Part shown: piece by piece, positions 1-4,979 of the stretch
How positions within the stretch are numbered: the stretch's first letter is position 1
Layout: each line of letters starts with the position of its first letter
The notes under the pieces: generated by a model
Told to the model about the DNA's origin: nothing
Database searches by the model: none
What the model saw: the letters and a program-made list of their open reading frames with translations, nothing else
Program-made: the position numbers and the translations under genes
Source of the DNA: Nitratireductor sp.
GTDB lineage: Bacteria > Pseudomonadota > Alphaproteobacteria > Rhizobiales > Rhizobiaceae
DNA: 6,776 bases
Reading direction: 5' to 3'
Assembly (NCBI GenBank): GCA_020441735.1
Contig: JAGRLQ010000185.1
Location: forward strand, 1-6,776

Positions 1-257
1 ACCGTGCGGTGCGACAGGTCCTTCAACAGCAGCGTCGAGGGAACTCCAAGCCCGGCAGAAAGTACCGAAGGCAGTGCATCTGCCACCACCGTCTTGCCGC
101 GCAGAATGCCATGCGGGTCGGTAAAGACCATGCGGATGGTCTCGATACCCTCGGCTTCAACGCGGCCGGCAGCCTTGAGCGCATTGGCGATCCCGGCACC
201 ATCCATCAGCCCACCAGCAGCCAGCTTGCCGGTTTTCAGCTTCTTCTCAAGGCTCAT
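1..257 (-). CDS. Glutamine synthetase family ligase, N-terminal fragment (cut by left edge)
   Basis: Only the first 85 residues are visible; the gene continues past base 1. The recognisable signature is in residues 38-58 (GIETIRMVFTDPHGILRGKT), the strand-and-turn of the GS beta-grasp N-terminal domain that in this family reads roughly 'vr..f.D..G..RGK'. Such GS-like ligases (PuuA, IpuC, TdnQ/AtdA1 type) join glutamate to an amine with ATP rather than assimilating ammonia. The roughly 35 residues before the signature fit the GS-like group better than classic GlnA, but the catalytic domain lies outside the window, so substrate cannot be judged. The ATG (257-255) overlaps the TGA of the upstream oxygenase gene as ATGA and has no strong Shine-Dalgarno sequence, which suggests translational coupling and a shared function. 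Family assignment is fairly sure; a role as gamma-glutamyl-amine synthetase is inference from the neighbour. Confidence 0.78.
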   Translation of the reverse strand, partial: MSLEKKLKTGKLAAGGLMDGAGIANALKAAGRVEAEGIETIRMVFTDPHGILRGKTVVADALPSVLSAGLGVPSTLLLKDLSHRT

Positions 258-1615
258 TCGGCAGCGCCGCTCATCGTGGTTTCTTCGTCACCGATTGCCG
301 CATCCCACGAGCAAGCCGCTCGCCGCTCGCGGTCGCTGTCGCGCCACACATCCTCCCAGCCGGCTCCAGCCTCTGCGATGGCATCGATCGATACCGGCCC
401 CCGGATGGCGGCCACATCGGCACTTGCCGGCAAGGCGCTTCCATCGCCCGCTGCCAGCCCATCCATCGCCGCGTTCAGCATCCGGCGGTAGCGGATAATC
501 GCGACATCGGTCTTGCCGAGATGTTCCTGCGTGCGGTCCTGGATCGGCCCCGGGCTTTCCACCGCCCACTGGTCGTGCACGTTGATGTCGAGCCCCATGC
601 CCGTATAGGTCAGACTTTCCTGCTCATCCGGGTTGTAGCCGTAATTGTTTCGCTTGTTCTTCAGCGGCGCGTAATCCGGCAGCGTGTGTTCCTTCAGCCG
701 TTGTTCACGCATCACGTCCTTGTTCACCGGTTCGCCGAAGGAGGTGAACACCGAGTACCAGTAGCAGTTCTCATCATCGACCGGCACATGCCACTGGGTG
801 ATCGTCATCTCCCGCGACATGGGAATGCAGATCGCTTCCGGAAAGATCTGGTTGGTCACCCTGACATGGGTGCGCCCGTCATCAAGATGGCGCAGCGAAA
901 TGATCCGCATGCCGTGCTCGGCTTCCTCGACGCGGATTTCCGGCCTCGGATAATCCCGCAACAGCTTGGTCATCGGAATATTGGTATTGGCTGCCTTGTC
1001 GCGGAACTGCTTGCCGTAACCTTCCTCCGGGTCCTCGTCCTGCAGGAAACGGTGCAGGAAGGAGGCGTGCGCAGGATCAATGCCCACTTCCATCGCCTGC
1101 AGCCAGTTGCATTCCCACAACCCCTTGAAGGCAAAGACATGGCTGTCCGGTGCACGGAAGCAGTCGTAATCGGGAAATTCCGGCGGCGATTCATTTTGCC
1201 CAAGCGGACCCATATAGGCGAAGACGATGCCGTTCCTCTCGACCACCGGATAGGAAACCGTCCTGATGTTTTCATGCATCCGGCTGCCTTCAGGTTCGCC
1301 CGGCTGCTCGACACACTGGCCGTTGCGGTCGAAATGCCAGCCATGAAAAGGGCAGCGCAGGCCGTTGTCCTCAAGCCTGCCGTAACAAAGATCGGCGCCA
1401 CGATGCAGGCAGTGCCGGCCAATCAGACCCAGTTCGCCTTCTTCATCGCGAAACAGCACCAGCCGCTCTCCGAGCAGGGTCACGGGCACCACCGGCCTAG
1501 CGCCTGCAAGTTCATCCGTCAACGCAGCCGGCTGCCAGTAGCGCCGCAGCACATTGCCCGCCTCGGTCCCCGGACCGATGCGCGTAATGCGATCGTTCTT
1601 CTCACGGCTCATCAT
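254..1615 (-). CDS. Rieske [2Fe-2S] aromatic ring-hydroxylating oxygenase alpha subunit, phthalate 4,5-dioxygenase type
   Basis: This 453-residue protein is a Rieske non-heme iron oxygenase, a cytoplasmic enzyme that uses O2 and electrons from a separate reductase to hydroxylate or demethylate its substrate. The Rieske domain (about residues 25-135) has C69-x-H71 and C88-x-x-H91 as cluster ligands. The catalytic domain has the mononuclear iron motif around 178-188, with D180 as the likely electron bridge and H183 and H188 as ligands. D348 (HDQWAVESPGPIQDR) is the probable third ligand. That block, followed by EHLG and IIRYRRML, is typical of the phthalate dioxygenase/vanillate demethylase group, which has no beta subunit. 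Length is normal. The first ATG of the Met-Met start is preferred because GGAGG (1630-1626) lies 10 nt upstream. No reductase or ferredoxin gene is visible; it may lie beyond the left edge. The stop overlaps the start of the GS-like ligase. Family is certain; substrate is unknown, with an amine or aniline-like compound inferred only from the ligase. Confidence 0.94.
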   Translation of the reverse strand: MMSREKNDRITRIGPGTEAGNVLRRYWQPAALTDELAGARPVVPVTLLGERLVLFRDEEGELGLIGRHCLHRGADLCYGRLEDNGLRCPFHGWHFDRNGQCVEQPGEPEGSRMHENIRTVSYPVVERNGIVFAYMGPLGQNESPPEFPDYDCFRAPDSHVFAFKGLWECNWLQAMEVGIDPAHASFLHRFLQDEDPEEGYGKQFRDKAANTNIPMTKLLRDYPRPEIRVEEAEHGMRIISLRHLDDGRTHVRVTNQIFPEAICIPMSREMTITQWHVPVDDENCYWYSVFTSFGEPVNKDVMREQRLKEHTLPDYAPLKNKRNNYGYNPDEQESLTYTGMGLDINVHDQWAVESPGPIQDRTQEHLGKTDVAIIRYRRMLNAAMDGLAAGDGSALPASADVAAIRGPVSIDAIAEAGAGWEDVWRDSDRERRAACSWDAAIGDEETTMSGAAE

Positions 1616-1646
1616 GGCGTTCGTTCCTCCCTGGGCGGCAAACCTT

Positions 1647-1664
1647 CAGGCGGCTACCCGCCTG
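1647..1664 (-). promoter_or_regulatory. GC-rich hairpin in the oxygenase 5' leader
   Basis: CAGGCGG-CTAC-CCGCCTG is a perfect 7-bp inverted repeat with a 4-base loop, lying 17 bases upstream of the GGAGG of the oxygenase gene. On the minus strand it is followed by AAGGTTTG rather than a run of T, so it is a poor intrinsic terminator for pdxJ. It could be an RNA stem in the leader, an operator, or a weak end point for pdxJ transcripts. The structure is seen directly; its role is a guess. Confidence 0.4.
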
Positions 1665-1685
1665 CTGTTTCAGCAAGCCACTATA
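1663..1685 (-). promoter_or_regulatory. Candidate promoter -10 box and overlapping palindrome for the oxygenase/ligase unit
   Basis: On the minus strand TATAGT (1685-1680) matches five of six bases of the sigma-70 -10 consensus. No good -35 element sits 16-18 bases further upstream; that stretch is pyrimidine-rich (CTTTTCCC). A start about seven bases downstream would fall inside the palindrome TGCTG-TTT-CAGCA (1663-1675), a position typical of a repressor operator. Presence of a 163-bp gap between pdxJ and the oxygenase gene agrees with a separate promoter here. The motifs are visible; function is inferred and unproven. Confidence 0.3.
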
Positions 1686-1778
1686 GCAGGACATCGGCAC
1701 GGGAAAAGCCGTCAGAAGGATCGTTCGCGGAGGGTTGGAAGACTGTTGCCAGACCCTGCCAGCCTGGCGAAAAGAAGC

Positions 1779-2534
1779 TCAGACAGCCTTACCCTCAAGG
1801 GCAGCCAGAAACCGCTTCACCGTAGCTGCCATGCCGAACTCCAGCGCATCGGCGGTCAGTCCATGACCGATGGAAACCTCCGCCAGTTGCGGAATGGCCC
1901 TGGCCAGCGCCGGCAGATTGGTTATTGTCAGGTCGTGTCCGGCATTGATGCCCAGCCCCGCAGCATGCACAAGTTTCGCGGTTTTCTCCAAATCTTTCAA
2001 GGCGTTGAGTGCTTTTTCGGAATCATCATAGCAGCTGCCATAAGGCCCGGTATAAAACTCCACCCGGTCAGCACCCGTCGCCTTCGCTGCCGCGATCTGT
2101 TCTTCGGATGCGTCAGGATCGCAAAACAGCGAAACCCGAATTCCGCCCTTTTTGAGCCGCTTGACGATGGCAGCCAGCATTTCTCCATTGGTCAGAAAAT
2201 CCCAGCCATGATCGGAGGTTGGCTGCATCGGATCGTCAGGTACCAGCGTTACCTGCTCGGGCTGCGCCTCATCCACCAGTGTCAGAAAATCCTGCGTCGG
2301 ATAGCCCTCGATGTTGAATTCCGCTGCAGGGAAATCGTCATCGATCAGCGCACGAAGTTCCGGCACGTCGGAAAAGCGGATATGGCGCTGGTCGGGGCGC
2401 GGATGCACGGTAAGCCCATGGGCGCCGGCCTCAAGCGCGATTGCGCCCAGCCCGGTGACGCTTGGCCAGGGCAGATCACGCCGGTTACGCAGCATGGCGA
2501 TGGCGTTGAGATTGACGGAAAGTCTGGCTGACAT
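1779..2534 (-). CDS. pdxJ: Pyridoxine 5'-phosphate synthase
   Basis: PdxJ condenses 1-deoxy-D-xylulose 5-phosphate with 3-amino-2-oxopropyl phosphate to give pyridoxine 5'-phosphate, the ring-closing step of DXP-dependent vitamin B6 synthesis in the cytoplasm. The 251-residue product is a single TIM barrel of normal length. Visible signatures are LSVNLNAIAMLRNRR at 5-19, the active-site loop TVHPRPDQRHI (H44, R46, H51), FNIEG with E76, VEFYTGPY with E159, NAGHDL with H200, and IGHGL with H224, matching the conserved active-site and phosphate-binding positions of the family. The ATG at 2534 gives the expected N-terminus; the preceding bases offer only a weak ribosome site (GAGTAA), and an in-frame stop lies 12 bases upstream at 2546-2544. 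The next gene on the strand is 163 bp away with its own promoter candidate, so pdxJ is probably transcribed alone from the divergent region to its right. In other proteobacteria pdxJ often neighbours recO or acpS; neither is here. Confidence 0.97.
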   Translation of the reverse strand: MSARLSVNLNAIAMLRNRRDLPWPSVTGLGAIALEAGAHGLTVHPRPDQRHIRFSDVPELRALIDDDFPAAEFNIEGYPTQDFLTLVDEAQPEQVTLVPDDPMQPTSDHGWDFLTNGEMLAAIVKRLKKGGIRVSLFCDPDASEEQIAAAKATGADRVEFYTGPYGSCYDDSEKALNALKDLEKTAKLVHAAGLGINAGHDLTITNLPALARAIPQLAEVSIGHGLTADALEFGMAATVKRFLAALEGKAV

Positions 2535-2721
2535 GGCAGTAAATTACTCATGGATTTGCGATTGAACACTCATGTCGCGGGATATCCTCCACGTCAACAT
2601 GAACAAAATCGGCTGAATTGGTTTATGAAAAATTTTACCGTGTTCATTTGTCATATCTTTTTCAATTTACGGCAGACTTCCCATCGACAGGGACACATAA
2701 TCAAAAAGTACGGGAAGTTGA
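2535..2721. promoter_or_regulatory. Divergent intergenic region between pdxJ and the c-di-GMP gene
   Basis: These 187 bases are clearly richer in A and T than the flanking genes, as expected for a two-way promoter region. For pdxJ the best -35 candidate is TTGACG (minus strand, 2597-2592), but the hexamer 17 bases downstream (CATGAG) is a poor -10. For the plus-strand gene I see T-rich stretches (about 2620-2690) and CATAAT at 2695-2700 without a matching -35. A small perfect inverted repeat, AGTAA-A-TTACT (2538-2548), lies just ahead of the pdxJ start. No small RNA or riboswitch fold is recognisable. Confidence 0.5.
2544..2573 (-). other. In-frame 9-codon mini-ORF ahead of pdxJ
   Basis: ATG at 2573-2571 opens a frame encoding MSVQSQIHE and ending with TAA at 2546-2544, nine bases before the pdxJ ATG and in the same frame as pdxJ. 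It is preceded by GGAGG (2590-2586) with a long 12-base spacing, a better ribosome site than the one at the annotated pdxJ start. It may be a leader peptide that feeds ribosomes to pdxJ by reinitiation, or chance. Nothing in its sequence, such as a run of regulatory codons, points to a specific attenuation mechanism. Confidence 0.25.
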
Positions 2722-4935
2722 GTGCCAAGCCTCAGCGAGCAGATCGTCAGCCTTTTGCCATACATGGCGTTTGCCGGTACATTCGGCACCGCAATGGCGG
2801 TCGTGCTTTGGCGCAAGTTGCAAGCCACCCGCGCAGAACTCGAAAACCACCGCGAAGCAATCACCCATCTCCAGGAAGGGTTTTACCGCTCGACCCTGGA
2901 CGGAAAGCAAATCCTGGCCAATCCGGCACTTGTACGCCTCAATGGCTACCGCACCGAGCAGGAACAGCTCGACGCCGTCAAGAACATCAGTGCCGAATGG
3001 TATGCTGAACCGGGCCGGCGCGAGGAATTCAAGCGTCAATTGTTCGAGCGCGGCCGCGTCAACGGTTTTGTCTCAAAGGTCTTCCGGCACAAGACACGTG
3101 AGCCCATCTGGGTCAGCGAAAATGCGCGTCTTGTGACCGATGCCCACACCGGAGCGCCGCTCTATTACGAGGGTACGGTACGCGACATTACCGACGAGAT
3201 GAAACTGACGGAAACCCGAGACAGACTCGAAAAACTCGCGGCCAACCTACCCGGCGGCCTGTTTCAGATCACCCGGCAGGAAGCCAGCAAGATCGACATC
3301 CGTTATATGAGCGACACCTTTGCCGATCTTTTCGACATCAGGGATGTCCCGCACGACAAGATTCTCAAGTGCATCATCAGCCGAATCGAGCCCGGCGATC
3401 TGAAGCGATACAATGAGGCTTTTGCCAGGTCGGCGAAGGAGATGACCTCGCTGGACCAACAAATCCGCTACACCGGAAGCAACGGCAAGGAAATCTGGAT
3501 ACACGTCACCGCAACGCCGGAAGTCGAAAAGGAAGGTTCGCTCGTCTGGCACGGCCACGCGATCGAAATCACCCGCCAGAAGGAGATCGAACAGCGCTTC
3601 GAGCGCCTGGCCAACTTCGACACGCTGACATCATTGCCCAAACGCAGTGTGCTGGAAGACCGCCTCAAGGCCGCCATTTCCTCGTGCAACCGGCGTGACG
3701 AGTACGCCGCCCTGCTATTTATCGACCTCGACAACTTCAAGCAGCTCAACGATACCCGTGGCCACGACGCGGGCGACGAGTTGCTACGTCAGGTCGCACA
3801 GCGCCTGCGGGACCAGACCCGCGCCTGCGACACGGTTGCCCGTTTCGGCGGCGACGAATTCGTCATCGTCATCGATAATCTGGGAACCGACATGGAGCTT
3901 TCGCGTGAAAAGGCGGCAGCTTTCGCCACCAAACTCCTCGGCGGCTTCAGTGAAGGGTTTGATCTGTCGGGACGCGAACACTTCTCGACGCCGTCGATTG
4001 GCATCGCCCTGATCGGGCCCGAAGAAGCCACCATGGAGGAAATCCTGTCTAGGGCCGACAGCGCCATGTATCAGGCCAAGAAAAACGGCCGCAACACCTT
4101 TGTCATCTTCGACGAGAAGCGCGAGAACGGCGGCAATGCCATTGCCGGCTACCTCAGCGACCTTCATGGCGCTGCAGAACGCGGCGAGTTCCATCTGGTG
4201 TTCCAGCCGCAGATAAACAGGGGCGGGCGCATCTCCGGTGCCGAAGCCTTCATCCGCTGGGAACATCCCGAACACGGCATCATCGCCCCTTCCGATTTCA
4301 TGCCGCTGGCTGAGAAATCCGGCCTCATCAATGAAATCAACGACTGGGTACTGAAACAGGCAATCGAGCGCCTGGCTTCATGGCGCGACAACAAGCAACT
4401 CAGCCATCTGAGCCTGTCGGTCAATCTTTCGGTTCAGCAGTTTTCGCTGGCAGGCTTCCCCGAACGCCTCGAGGAATTGCTTGAAGCCTCTGACATAGAC
4501 CCGGCCAGACTGACACTCGAACTGCCGGAAAGCCTGTTGACGCGCAATATGAAGACTGTCGCCAGCCGCATGCGGCAAATCAAGAAGACCGGCGTTCGGT
4601 TCTCCCTGGATGATTTCGGCACGGGTGCCGCCTCACTTGCAAATCTCAATCATCTGCCGGTGGACGAGATCAAGATCGACGGCTTGCTGGTTTCTTCCAT
4701 CGAAAGCGATGATCGTTCACGCAGCATGATTGCCGGTATTCTCGGCATTGCCGATGCGTTGAAGCTCAGCACGGTTGCCGAGCATGTCGGCAATACCCTG
4801 CAGCATGCTTATCTGAAGGAACGCGGCTGCGACAGTTTCCAGGGATATCACTTCCATCCGCCGCTTTCGGCCGATGTCTTCGAGGCAGTTGTCGGCACCC
4901 GCCCGCAACACGGCAAACTGCCGCTTGCCAGCTGA
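2722..4935 (+). CDS. Membrane-anchored PAS-PAS-GGDEF-EAL cyclic-di-GMP signalling protein
   Basis: A 737-residue protein expected to make and/or break cyclic di-GMP. Domain order: one membrane helix at about 8-30 followed by RK (sensor part cytoplasmic); PAS about 46-158; PAS about 167-288; GGDEF about 292-465; EAL about 480-725. The GGDEF domain keeps the metal motif FIDLDNFK (D335), GHDAGDELL, the signature GGDEF (376-380), and an inhibitory I-site RACD (367-370) exactly five residues before it. However, the usual Asn of the 'LTGLxNR' motif is Lys (K307), and the second guanine-contact position is also Lys (K316). The EAL motif reads EAF (508-510). Other expected EAL residues are present: N568, E600, E603, D630/D631, K651, E687, Q707. 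The second Glu of the EGVE-type motif is G690, and DFGTGYSSL reads DFGTGAASL. GTG at 2722 is the furthest possible start because TGA directly precedes it; GGGAAG (2712-2717) is a weak, close ribosome site. Starting at the ATG at 2764 would cut the membrane helix. Family is certain; net activity is open. Confidence 0.96.
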   Translation: MPSLSEQIVSLLPYMAFAGTFGTAMAVVLWRKLQATRAELENHREAITHLQEGFYRSTLDGKQILANPALVRLNGYRTEQEQLDAVKNISAEWYAEPGRREEFKRQLFERGRVNGFVSKVFRHKTREPIWVSENARLVTDAHTGAPLYYEGTVRDITDEMKLTETRDRLEKLAANLPGGLFQITRQEASKIDIRYMSDTFADLFDIRDVPHDKILKCIISRIEPGDLKRYNEAFARSAKEMTSLDQQIRYTGSNGKEIWIHVTATPEVEKEGSLVWHGHAIEITRQKEIEQRFERLANFDTLTSLPKRSVLEDRLKAAISSCNRRDEYAALLFIDLDNFKQLNDTRGHDAGDELLRQVAQRLRDQTRACDTVARFGGDEFVIVIDNLGTDMELSREKAAAFATKLLGGFSEGFDLSGREHFSTPSIGIALIGPEEATMEEILSRADSAMYQAKKNGRNTFVIFDEKRENGGNAIAGYLSDLHGAAERGEFHLVFQPQINRGGRISGAEAFIRWEHPEHGIIAPSDFMPLAEKSGLINEINDWVLKQAIERLASWRDNKQLSHLSLSVNLSVQQFSLAGFPERLEELLEASDIDPARLTLELPESLLTRNMKTVASRMRQIKKTGVRFSLDDFGTGAASLANLNHLPVDEIKIDGLLVSSIESDDRSRSMIAGILGIADALKLSTVAEHVGNTLQHAYLKERGCDSFQGYHFHPPLSADVFEAVVGTRPQHGKLPLAS

Positions 4936-4937
4936 AC

Positions 4938-4979
4938 AGGCACCTGGCCAGCCGCTCAGGCAACCTCACTGGCCTGCCT
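4938..4979 (+). terminator. Imperfect hairpin after the c-di-GMP gene, possible terminator
   Basis: AGGCA and GGCCAG (4938-4942, 4946-4951, with a CCT bulge between them) can pair with CTGGCC and TGCCT (4969-4979) to form an 11-bp bulged stem with a 17-base loop. It begins three bases after the TGA of the plus-strand gene and is followed by TTCT, only a weak T tract. The right arm lies within the last codons of the convergent kinase gene. The opposite strand has no T run after the stem, so it would serve only the plus-strand gene, if at all. Confidence 0.3.

Noticed and set aside
4..498. Two plus-strand frames (4-498 and 9-491) at the left edge
   Set aside because: Both lie opposite the ligase start and the oxygenase tail, whose overlapping ATGA junction and conserved GS signature support the minus-strand reading.
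1754..1769. GCCAG/CTGGC repeats just downstream of pdxJ as an intrinsic terminator
   Set aside because: The arms allow only about five base pairs in competing pairings, and no T run follows on the minus strand.
521..1825. 434-codon open frame on the plus strand opposite the Rieske oxygenase
   Set aside because: It is the complement of a gene with an unmistakable conserved product. The translation shows no domain pattern and is rich in Arg, His and Pro, as expected for a GC-rich antisense shadow.
1554..2531. 325-codon open frame on the plus strand opposite pdxJ
   Set aside because: It overlaps the whole of pdxJ antisense, has no recognisable motif, and reads as low-complexity basic sequence.
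2562..2584. TTGAAC and TATCCT as a plus-strand promoter for the c-di-GMP gene
   Set aside because: The spacing is only 15 bases and the second box matches four of six positions; it would also sit about 135 bases from the start codon. Too weak to call.
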